From the NCBI GenBank assembly GCA_905216025.1, contig CAJMSE010000004.1:1-64000 (forward strand): a stretch of DNA of 64,000 nucleotides. The letters are read 5' to 3'. This document shows, one piece after another, positions 48,510-55,680 of the stretch. A program made the translations under genes and the position numbers. The notes below the pieces were generated by a model. The model searched no databases and was not told the origin of the DNA. It saw only the letters and a program-made list of their open reading frames with translations. The first letter of the stretch is position 1; every line of letters starts with the position of its first letter. This DNA is from an uncultured bacterium. Its GTDB lineage: Bacteria > Bacteroidota > Bacteroidia > Bacteroidales > Bacteroidaceae.

Positions 48510-50546
48510 TCAGAACGGCTGACGCCACGTGCACCCCTCTTTCCAGCGCGAGCAGCCGTAGGCCGAACGTCCCTTTATCACCACGCCGCGGCCGCAGAGG
48601 GGGCATACGGTGCCGACGATGGCGTCGGCCGGTGAAGGCGGGGCTGTCTTTGCCGCGGCGGCAGCCTTGCGGGGCTTCGGCGGCTTGGCAGCGGCCAGAG
48701 CGGCGGCGGCCTTCGGCGCCATCTTCTTCTTCATGTCCTCCTCGGTCATCACGGTGACGTGGCGGTTGCTGTTGTCGGCCAACACGTCGCGCACGATGCC
48801 GGTAATCTGCGCCTTCAGCTCGTCCACGAACGTGGCGGCATCATATTTCCCGTGCTCTATGTCGCGCAGCTTCTTCTCCCAGATGCCGGTCAGCTCGCAG
48901 CTCTTGAGCAGCTCTTCCTTTATCGTGTCTATCAGTTCGATGCCCGTGGGCGTGGCGATGAGGTTCTTGCGCTCGCGCTTTATGTAGCGGCGCTTGAACA
49001 GCGTCTCGATGATAGATGCACGCGACGACGGCCGGCCGATGCCGTTCTCCTTCAGGGCGGCGCGCAGCTGCTCGTCCTCGACAAACTTGCCGGCGGTCTC
49101 CATGGCACGCAGCAGGGTGGCTTCGTTGTAGAACTTCGGCGGCACGGTCCACTTCTCCGTGAGGCACGGCACGTGGTCGCCGCTCTCGCCCTCGGCAAAG
49201 GGCGGCAGGGTGCGTTCCTCGTCGTCTTTCGGAGACTCCTCTTCCTCGCGCACTCGCACATCCTTTTCATATACCTTGCGCCATCCGGGGTCGAGTATTG
49301 TCTTGCCCGTCACCTTGAACTCGATATCCTCCACGCTGCCCAATACGGTGGTGGTGGCAAACTTGCAGTCGGGGTAGAACACGCTGATGAAGCGCCTGGC
49401 GATGAGGTCGTAGACGTGGCGCTCCATGTCGGTGAGGTTCATGGCGGGCACGCCCGTGGGGATAATGGCATGGTGGTCGGTGACCTTCGACGAGTCGAAC
49501 ACCTTTTTCGACTTCGGCAGGGCCTTGCCCGCAAGGGGCTGCGTCAGGCTCTCGTAGCCCCGCAGGCCGGCCAGCGTGGCCGGACACTTGGGATAGATGT
49601 CGTCGCTGAGATACTGCGTGTCTACACGCGGATAGGTGGTGAGCTTCTTCTCGTAAAGCCCCTGGATGGTGTTGAGCGTCAGCTCGGCGCTCATGCCGAA
49701 CTTACGGTTGCAGTCTACCTGAAGCGAGGTGAGGTCGTAGAGCCGCGGCGGTGCCTCGCTGCCTTTCTTTTTCTGTACGGACACGACGGTAAAGGGCTTC
49801 CCGGCGATGTCTTCAAACGATTTCTCCCCTTCCTCCTTCGATGTAAACTTGCCTTTCGTGGCGGTGAATGTGGTGTCGCGATATACCGTCGAGAGCACCC
49901 AGTAGGGCTCGGGCTTGAAGTTCTCTATCTCCTTCTGACGGTTCACGATGAGTGCGAGCGTGGGCGTCTGCACGCGTCCGATGGACAGCACCTGCCTGTT
50001 CTGGCCATACTTCAGCGTGTAGAGGCGTGTGGCGTTCATGCCGAGAATCCAGTCGCCGATGGCACGGCTGAGGCCGGCAAGATACAGCTGCTGGTAGTCG
50101 GCCTGGTCTTTCAGCGTGCGGAAGCCCTCGCGGATGGCCTCGTCTGTCATCGACGATATCCACAGGCGCTTCACCGGGCACCTTGCGCCGGCCTTCTGCA
50201 TCACCCACCGCTGGATGAGCTCTCCCTCCTGCCCGGCGTCGCCGCAGTTTATGATGCCGTCGGCAGCCTGCATAAGCCGCTCTATCACGGCAAACTGCTC
50301 CTTGATGCCCTTGTCGTCTATCAGCTTGATGCCGAACCGCTGGGGCAGCATGGGCAGGGCGCCGAGGCTCCACCGCTTCCACATCGGGGTGTAGTCGTCG
50401 GGCTCCTTCAGGGTGCAGAGGTGACCGAAGGTCCACGTCACCTGATATCCGTTACCCTCCATATATCCGTTTTTCGACGACGTAGCCCCTATTATCCGGG
50501 CTATGTCGCGGGCTACGCTGGGTTTCTCGGCTATGCAAACAACCAT
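48510..50546 (-). CDS. topB: DNA topoisomerase III
   Basis: 678 residues. Toprim domain: VVCIAEKPSVARDIARIIG and INCGDAGQEGELIQRWV. Central domains: GRVQTPTLALIVNRQKEIENF, the active-site Tyr in LTTYPRVDTQYLSDDIYP, DHHAIIPTGV and ENGIGRPSSRASIIETLFKRRYI. An Ala/Pro/Lys-rich linker leads to a C-terminal zinc-ribbon (CPLCGRGVVIKGRSAYGCSRWKEGC). It is a type IA enzyme that decatenates DNA and resolves recombination intermediates. The length and zinc-ribbon fit chromosomal Bacteroidetes TopB rather than plasmid forms. Confidence 0.94.
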   Translation of the reverse strand: MVVCIAEKPSVARDIARIIGATSSKNGYMEGNGYQVTWTFGHLCTLKEPDDYTPMWKRWSLGALPMLPQRFGIKLIDDKGIKEQFAVIERLMQAADGIINCGDAGQEGELIQRWVMQKAGARCPVKRLWISSMTDEAIREGFRTLKDQADYQQLYLAGLSRAIGDWILGMNATRLYTLKYGQNRQVLSIGRVQTPTLALIVNRQKEIENFKPEPYWVLSTVYRDTTFTATKGKFTSKEEGEKSFEDIAGKPFTVVSVQKKKGSEAPPRLYDLTSLQVDCNRKFGMSAELTLNTIQGLYEKKLTTYPRVDTQYLSDDIYPKCPATLAGLRGYESLTQPLAGKALPKSKKVFDSSKVTDHHAIIPTGVPAMNLTDMERHVYDLIARRFISVFYPDCKFATTTVLGSVEDIEFKVTGKTILDPGWRKVYEKDVRVREEEESPKDDEERTLPPFAEGESGDHVPCLTEKWTVPPKFYNEATLLRAMETAGKFVEDEQLRAALKENGIGRPSSRASIIETLFKRRYIKRERKNLIATPTGIELIDTIKEELLKSCELTGIWEKKLRDIEHGKYDAATFVDELKAQITGIVRDVLADNSNRHVTVMTEEDMKKKMAPKAAAALAAAKPPKPRKAAAAAKTAPPSPADAIVGTVCPLCGRGVVIKGRSAYGCSRWKEGCTWRQPF

Positions 50547-50594
50547 CTTATACTGTGCTGACTATTACTTATATATGATATTCTGTATCCGGAA

Positions 50595-51230
50595 TCAATA
50601 TCCGAGCGGCTCTCCCACAAGCACCACGGTGTGGCGTCCGCGCGGCGAGTTGCGCAGGAAGTGAATGTGGTTGCAGATGCTCTCGGACGAGTTGCAGTTG
50701 TGGCACACGCCATCTTTACGGCATGGGGTGCTGATGTCGAAGCGTGCCGTGTTTATGGGCGCCGCCGTGGAGCGTGCCCGGGCGAGGGCTGCCTCGACGG
50801 TCTGGGCCACCTTGTTCAGTCCGATGACGAAGATGACGCTCTTCGGTCCGAAGGTGATTGCCGCCACGCGGTTGCCGTTTCCGTCGATGTTCACGATGAC
50901 GCCGTCCTCGCTGATGGCGTTCGCGCTTGTCAGATAGCAGTCGGCACGGAAGGCGTCGAGATAAATCTCTGCTGCCTCTGCGCGGTCCTTGGCCAGGTCG
51001 CGGTCGAGCAGGTTGAGCGTGCCGCGGCGGTGCAGGGTTGCCGGAAGCCCCATGTCGCGCAGGGTCATGGAACCGCCCCACGACACGGTGCTGCCGTCGG
51101 CGATGAGACTGCTCACCAGTTCAACAGCCCCGGCAGCCGTCGGGCAGTAGTAGGCCTTCATGTTGCGGCGCTCCAGATTCTTTATCATCCGCTGCGCCAG
51201 CAGTTCGTTTCTTGATTCTAAAGGAGTCAT
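50595..51230 (-). CDS. LUD-domain protein (lactate-utilization-like, not part of lutABC)
   Basis: 211 residues from the ATG at 51228-51230, 22 nt downstream of the -7 box; an upstream extension crosses the promoter. LUD-domain features: NLERRNMKAYYCPTAAGAVELVSSLIADGSTVSWGGSMTLRDMGL, DCYLTSANAISEDGVIVNIDGNGNRVAAITFGPKSVIFVIGLNKVAQTVEAAL, and a Cys-rich C-terminus CRKDGVCHNCNSSESIC that may bind metal. It is a stand-alone LUD relative common in Bacteroidetes and Firmicutes; its reaction is unknown. Stop is 48 bp before topB. Confidence 0.85.
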   Translation of the reverse strand: MTPLESRNELLAQRMIKNLERRNMKAYYCPTAAGAVELVSSLIADGSTVSWGGSMTLRDMGLPATLHRRGTLNLLDRDLAKDRAEAAEIYLDAFRADCYLTSANAISEDGVIVNIDGNGNRVAAITFGPKSVIFVIGLNKVAQTVEAALARARSTAAPINTARFDISTPCRKDGVCHNCNSSESICNHIHFLRNSPRGRHTVVLVGEPLGY

Positions 51231-51251
51231 AGATATCGTGTTTAGAAAGTG

Positions 51252-51259
51252 CAAAGGTA
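51252..51259 (-). promoter_or_regulatory. -7 element for the LUD gene
   Basis: TACCTTTG on the minus strand, 22 bp before the ATG at 51230. The -33 region has only a partial match (TTATTG). Confidence 0.6.
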
Positions 51260-51311
51260 CAATAAAATATGGAGTTTCGGCTCCGGAGGCAGTGATAAAA
51301 GTCGGATATTT

Positions 51312-51343
51312 ATTGCCGATAAAGGCAAAAAGCCGTATATTTG
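51312..51343 (+). promoter_or_regulatory. Promoter of the Fic gene remnant
   Basis: ATTG (51312-51315), 20 bp, TATATTTG (51336-51343), 40 bp before the ATG at 51384. It is still intact although the coding region behind it is broken. Confidence 0.68.
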
Positions 51344-51383
51344 CAATGTTTTTTATCACCTAATTTGCCGATAATACTGGTTT

Positions 51384-52108
51384 ATGGACTATATATCTGT
51401 CATGCAATACGCCGTGAAGCACGGCATATCCGAACGCACGGCGCGGCACTACTGTACCACAGGATACAGATAGACCTCACCTACAACTCCAACCACATGG
51501 AGGGAAGCAGGCTCACCCACGACCAGACGAGATACATATACGAGACCAACACGATAGGCGCAGGCGACAGTCCGGTAAACGTCGACGACATCATCGAGAC
51601 GGCAAACCACTTCAGATGCATCGACATCATCATCGGCCAGGCGGAAGAAAGGCTCTCCGAAGCACTGATAAAAAGGCTGCACCACACGCTGAAAACCGGT
51701 ACTTCGGACAGCAGCAGGGAATGGTTCAACGTGGGAGAATACAAGAAACTGCCGAACGAAGCGGGCGGAATGAAGACCTGCCTGCCGGAGAACGTGCATG
51801 AAGAGATGGCGGCACTGATGGCTGACGACAACCACAAGAAGCAGCATACGCTTGAAGACATAATCGGATTCCACCACAGCTTTGAGTCGATACATCCTTT
51901 TCTGGACGGCAACGGCCGCATCGGCAGGCTCATCATGTTCAAGGAATGCCTTGCAAACGGCATCGTCCCGTTCATCATCACGGACGAGCTAAAGATGTTC
52001 TACTACCGCGGACTGCGCGAATGGAACAACGTAAGGGGCTATCTTATGGACACGTGCCTCGCCGCACAGGATGACTTTAAGGCATTGCTCGGCTATTTCA
52101 GAATCTGA
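51384..52108 (+). pseudogene. Fic-family protein gene broken by an N-terminal deletion
   Basis: From the ATG at 51384 one frame encodes a short HTH-like start (MDYISVMQYAVKHGISERTA, then HYCTTGYR) that stops at 51471. In another frame, from about 51455 to 52108, lies the Fic core: YHRIQIDLTYNSNHMEGSRLTHDQ, including the inhibitory SxxxEG motif SNHMEG, and FIESIHPFLDGNGRIGR-type active-site loop (HPFLDGNGRIGR). In intact family members these parts are joined by a linker of about 60-80 residues. The two frames meet at TGTACCAC (51453-51460), consistent with an out-of-frame deletion. Fic enzymes AMPylate proteins; translation from ATG 51497 would still make the Fic core but lose most of the inhibitory helix. 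Confidence 0.72.
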
Positions 52109-52172
52109 CATCACCACGCCTCAACACCATCGGCACCATGCGCCGGCACGGCGCGGAAGGGTGTATCGTGTT

Positions 52173-52301
52173 GTTACCTGCCGCGCGTAACAGTGTTACC
52201 TGCCGCGCGTAACAATGTTACCTGCCACGCGTTACAATGTTACCTGCCGCGCGTTACAATGTTACCTGCCGCGCGTTACAGTCTTACACGTGGCAGGTAA
52301 C
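52173..52301. repeat. 22-bp tandem array (copy D, different sequence), last unit inverted
   Basis: Five direct 22-bp units at 52173, 52195, 52217, 52239 and 52261 share GTTACCTGCCGCGCGTAAC (variants GCGTTAC, GCCACG), each with GTTAC/GTAAC ends. A sixth, inverted unit (52283-52301, CTTACACGTGGCAGGTAAC) pairs with the fifth to form a long hairpin. The units are contiguous, so this is not a CRISPR. The array fills the gap between the Fic remnant and the convergent cydB. Confidence 0.9.
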
Positions 52302-52332
52302 AAACCAAGGAGTATCTCACGGGCGGACTCTC

Positions 52333-53475
52333 TCAATAGGATTCGCCGTCTTCTATATCCTCGCGGTCGATCTTTTTGGCGTCGATGGAGCGCCAGGCAT
52401 AGAATATATAGGCGAGAACGAACGGTATCAGCAGGCTGACGACGGCCATGGTGCGGAGCGTGAACTCGCTGCTGCACGAGTTGGCAATGGTCAGCGAGCT
52501 GTGTATGTCGGCCAGCGAGGGATAGTATGCCGTATTGTTCCAGCCCACGCAGAGCAGCAGTGCAAGCACCGCCAGCACCGTTCCGGCACCGGTGAACCAT
52601 ATCCCGTGTATGCTGTCGCGGCTCATCACGGTGGACAGTATGCCGTAGAGCACGAGCAACACGCCAGCGAGCAACACCACAACGAGATACCACATGGAGA
52701 TGAAATTGCCGAGATACTTGTTCGGTTCGAGGCTTACTACGCCCGTGACAGGGTCTGCGGCATAGCCGTCCTTGAGCATAACGTAGACGAGGAAGGCCAC
52801 GAAGAATATAAGGAACGTCACCGCGTTGCCCGCAACGGCACGGCGGCAGCGCGACCGCACGTCGGCGTCGCTGATGTTGTTGATGAAATACAGCAGTCCG
52901 AGGGTGCGGGCGAGGAAGAGCACGGCGAAACCGAGGATGAGGTTCCACGGGTCAAGCAGTGCGTCGAGGCCGTGACTGGCGTTTGCCCAGTGGCTTATCA
53001 CGGGCTGCACACCGCCGACGAGGTTGTCCTTGGCCACGATGAAGTTTGAACCGTTGAAGAACGTGGCCACGGCGCAGCCGAGCAGGAACGGACCGGCGAT
53101 GCCGTTGACGACGAGGAACCACTGGAAGACACGCGGACCGAAAAGGTTGCCGAGCTTGTTCTGAAACTCATAGCTGACGGCCTGCAGCACGAACGAGAAG
53201 AGGATGGCCATCCAAAGCCAGTAGGCCCCGCCGAAGCTCGTGCTGTAGAACAGCGGGAACGAGGCGAAGAACGCTCCGCCGAACGTCACGAGCGTGGTGA
53301 AGGTGAACTCCCACTTGCGGCCGGTGGAGTTGACGAGCATGCGGCGCTCGCCGGCCGTGCGGCCGATGGAGAAGAGGAGTGAGTTGCCGCCCTGCACGAA
53401 GAGCAGGAGCACCAATATGGCCCCGAGCAGAGACACGAGGAACCACCAGTATTGCTGTAGAAATGCGTATGTCAT
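52333..53475 (-). CDS. cydB: Cytochrome bd ubiquinol oxidase subunit II
   Basis: 380 residues, about nine transmembrane helices. Start TYAFLQQYWWFLVSLLGAILVLLLFVQGGNSLLFSIGRTAGERRMLVNSTGRKWEFTFTTLVTFGGAFFASFPLFYSTSFGGAYWLWMAILFSFVLQAVSYEF-like region is typical of Bacteroidetes CydB; the C-terminus ends in a short charged tail. With CydA it reduces oxygen to water using quinol, giving microaerobic respiration and oxygen scavenging. It starts 12 bp after cydA; last gene of the DUF4492-cydA-cydB operon. Confidence 0.94.
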   Translation of the reverse strand: MTYAFLQQYWWFLVSLLGAILVLLLFVQGGNSLLFSIGRTAGERRMLVNSTGRKWEFTFTTLVTFGGAFFASFPLFYSTSFGGAYWLWMAILFSFVLQAVSYEFQNKLGNLFGPRVFQWFLVVNGIAGPFLLGCAVATFFNGSNFIVAKDNLVGGVQPVISHWANASHGLDALLDPWNLILGFAVLFLARTLGLLYFINNISDADVRSRCRRAVAGNAVTFLIFFVAFLVYVMLKDGYAADPVTGVVSLEPNKYLGNFISMWYLVVVLLAGVLLVLYGILSTVMSRDSIHGIWFTGAGTVLAVLALLLCVGWNNTAYYPSLADIHSSLTIANSCSSEFTLRTMAVVSLLIPFVLAYIFYAWRSIDAKKIDREDIEDGESY

Positions 53476-53487
53476 GATGATGCGGTG

Positions 53488-55125
53488 TTAAGAGTTAGTA
53501 TCCGGTCCTTTCTTTATCTGCTTGCAGAGGATGCTTATCTCCACGGCGAGCAGGGCTGTGAACATGGCGAGGAAGATGAAGAACGTCAGTGCCACGCTGC
53601 CGGCACCGATGTCGCTCACGCCCACCCATGTGGGCATCAGGTCCTGAATGGCCCACGGCTGGCGGCCGAACTCGGCCACGAGCCATCCCGACTCGCTGGC
53701 GATGTAGCCCAGCGGCAGGAGCGCTATCGCGGCAACATGGAGCCAGCGGAAGCGGGCGATGTCCTTACGGCAGGCAAGGAAGAGCACCACGGCAAAGAAA
53801 GCGATGAACAGCATGCCGAGGCCCACCATCACGCGGAAGGCATAGAAGCACAGGGGGATGTAGGGAACGAGCTGCGCCTTGTCCTCGACATACCCGTAAC
53901 CGAAATAGCGCATGTCGGCATCTATCGTCTTTCCGGCCTCGGACAGGCGCGCGGCCTCATCGGCATTCAGACCGTTGCAGGTGTCGGCCGGACAGGCAGC
54001 ACCGCCGGACGCGGCAGCCATCTGCATGCGGCGGCTCTTCGCCGACAGTTCACGGTAGTCTTTCAGTGCGGCAATGGCGCGGCGGCCACGCTCTATCTTC
54101 TCGTCGGCCGAAGGCTCCACCGTGCCGTCGGGGCGCAGGTATCCGCCTTTCAGAATGTCGTTGACACCCGGCACATAGCCGTCGAAGTCGCGGGTGGCAA
54201 GGAACGAAAGCGCACCGGGCAGACCGATATGCAGCGGGTGCTCCTCTCCGGCGGCATAGTCGGGCTGGGAGAAGGGATCGACGAGGGCTATCATGGTGAG
54301 GTCCTGCCTGTTGCCTCCGTCGTAGAGAGCCTCCATGGCAGCCAGCTTCATCGGCTGCACCTGCGCCACCTGGTAGGCCGAGCCGTCGCCCGTATGCACG
54401 GCCAGCAGCGAGGCCACGAGGCCCACGGCGGCGCCTATCTTGATGCTCGCCACGGCGAGACGCTGCTCACGGCCTTTCAGCAGGTAGTAGCAGCTGACGG
54501 CGACGGTGAACAGGGCGCCTATTATCCAGGCCGACGTCACCGTGTGGCAGAACTTGTCGACGGCGAAGGGCGACAGGGCAACGTCGAGGAACGAGGTCAT
54601 CTCGTTGCGCATCGTGTCGGGATTGAACGTACAGCCCACGGGATTCTGCATCCATGCGTTGGCCACGAGAATCCACCAGGCCGAGAGTGTGGCGCCGAGG
54701 CCCGTCAGCCACGTGGCGGCGAGGTGCGCGCCAGCCGACACCTTGTGCCACCCGAAGAACATAACGGCCACAAACGTCGACTCCATGAAGAAGGCGACGA
54801 TGCCCTCGATGGCCAAGGGAGCGCCGAAAATGTCGCCCACGAACCACGAGTAGTTACTCCAGTTGGTGCCGAACTCGAACTCGAGGATTATTCCCGTGGC
54901 CACGCCCATGGCGAAGTTGATGCCAAAGAGCTTCTGCCAGAACTTGGCCGTGTCGCGCCAGAAGCGCTTGCGCGTGCGGTAGTAGCACGTCTCCATGATG
55001 CCCATGATGAGGGCGAGCCCCAGCGTCAGCGGGACGAACAGCCAGTGATAGATGGCCGTAAGGGCAAACTGCGCCCTCGCCCAGTCTACCGCTGCGGAAT
55101 CGATTGTCAGCATTATGTCTGTCAT
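53488..55125 (-). CDS. cydA: Cytochrome bd ubiquinol oxidase subunit I
   Basis: 545 residues. The haem-ligand region starts AVDWARAQFALTAIYHWLFVPLTLGLALIMGIMETCYYRT (His ligand in AIYHWLF), then FWQKLFGINFAMGVATGIILEFEFGTNWSNYSWFVGDIFGAPLAIEG and CHTVTSAWIIGALFTVAVSCYYLLKG (His in FCHTV). A long Q-loop region with Cys/Ala-rich insert (AAASGGAACPADTCNGL) precedes PLGYIASESGWLVAEFGRQPW, the quinol-site signature. The start could be Met1 or the second in-frame ATG 9 bp later. Confidence 0.95.
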   Translation of the reverse strand: MTDIMLTIDSAAVDWARAQFALTAIYHWLFVPLTLGLALIMGIMETCYYRTRKRFWRDTAKFWQKLFGINFAMGVATGIILEFEFGTNWSNYSWFVGDIFGAPLAIEGIVAFFMESTFVAVMFFGWHKVSAGAHLAATWLTGLGATLSAWWILVANAWMQNPVGCTFNPDTMRNEMTSFLDVALSPFAVDKFCHTVTSAWIIGALFTVAVSCYYLLKGREQRLAVASIKIGAAVGLVASLLAVHTGDGSAYQVAQVQPMKLAAMEALYDGGNRQDLTMIALVDPFSQPDYAAGEEHPLHIGLPGALSFLATRDFDGYVPGVNDILKGGYLRPDGTVEPSADEKIERGRRAIAALKDYRELSAKSRRMQMAAASGGAACPADTCNGLNADEAARLSEAGKTIDADMRYFGYGYVEDKAQLVPYIPLCFYAFRVMVGLGMLFIAFFAVVLFLACRKDIARFRWLHVAAIALLPLGYIASESGWLVAEFGRQPWAIQDLMPTWVGVSDIGAGSVALTFFIFLAMFTALLAVEISILCKQIKKGPDTNS

Positions 55126-55168
55126 AACTTATTGAATTTATGGTTTATCACTTTTAATCTATGGCTTA

Positions 55169-55459
55169 TCATTCATCAAACGCTGCCGGAGCGCGCCTCT
55201 CCATCTCGCCGGCCACGAAGTCGGCCTCGGCTCCGCTGCCCGCGTTCGCCTTCAGGAAGTCGGGAAAGAAAAACACCTTGAGCACGGCAAAGATGATTAT
55301 CAGCTTGATGATTATCACCGCCCAGAGCGTCCGTCCGAGCGTCATGGAGCGGAAACCGTCGGCATAGAAGCGGTAAACGCCGCGCACGACGGCACCCGCC
55401 CTGCGGACCATTCCGCCCGCACCGGCCCGCTCTCCTGTTGTAGTCTCCCGTCCTGGCAT
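55169..55459 (-). CDS. DUF4492 small membrane protein of the cytochrome bd operon
   Basis: 96 residues from the ATG at 55457-55459. The DUF4492 signature is VVRGVYRFYADGFRSMTLGRTLWAVIIIKLIIIFAVLKVFFFPDFL, one transmembrane helix with a conserved aromatic/basic entry; both tails are variable. In Bacteroidetes and epsilonproteobacteria it is regularly the first gene of cydAB operons and is presumed to be a small accessory subunit or assembly factor. An upstream extension over the promoter is rejected. Confidence 0.85.
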   Translation of the reverse strand: MPGRETTTGERAGAGGMVRRAGAVVRGVYRFYADGFRSMTLGRTLWAVIIIKLIIIFAVLKVFFFPDFLKANAGSGAEADFVAGEMERRAPAAFDE

Positions 55460-55497
55460 ATCTCTCCGGTTGTTTTCGGTTAATAGGCTATTAGCTG

Positions 55498-55505
55498 CAA
55501 AGATA
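55498..55505 (-). promoter_or_regulatory. -7 element for the cyd operon
   Basis: TATCTTTG on the minus strand, 38 bp before the DUF4492 ATG. A TTTG (55529-55532) lies 23 bp upstream, slightly long spacing. Confidence 0.6.
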
Positions 55506-55645
55506 TGAATTTTATTATTATCAGACGGCAAAGAGCGGCGTTTTTTTCGTTAAAGGCAATAAAGGTGATGTGTCGAAGCCTCATTATTTATAATATTCAA
55601 AGCGCTTTTCAAGACCTAAAAATCGTCTTTCTCCTCTTTTTTTAG

Positions 55646-55653
55646 TATTTTTG
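55646..55653 (+). promoter_or_regulatory. -7 element for the parC operon
   Basis: TATTTTTG, 27 bp before the ATG at 55681, preceded by a T-rich stretch. No convincing -33 TTTG. Confidence 0.6.
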
Positions 55654-55680
55654 CAGTCTGACAGAATCACCTGAAACAAT

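Noticed and set aside
48759..50561. 600-residue plus-strand frame opposite topB
   Set aside because: Antisense shadow of the strongly conserved topB gene, low-complexity composition.
52173..52301. Possible CRISPR array next to the Fic remnant
   Set aside because: The 22-bp units are directly contiguous with no unique spacers, and no cas gene is present; it is a tandem minisatellite-type array.
53485..55281. 598-residue plus-strand frame opposite cydA
   Set aside because: Antisense shadow; His/Glu/Arg-rich and spans the cydA-DUF4492 junction without any domain.
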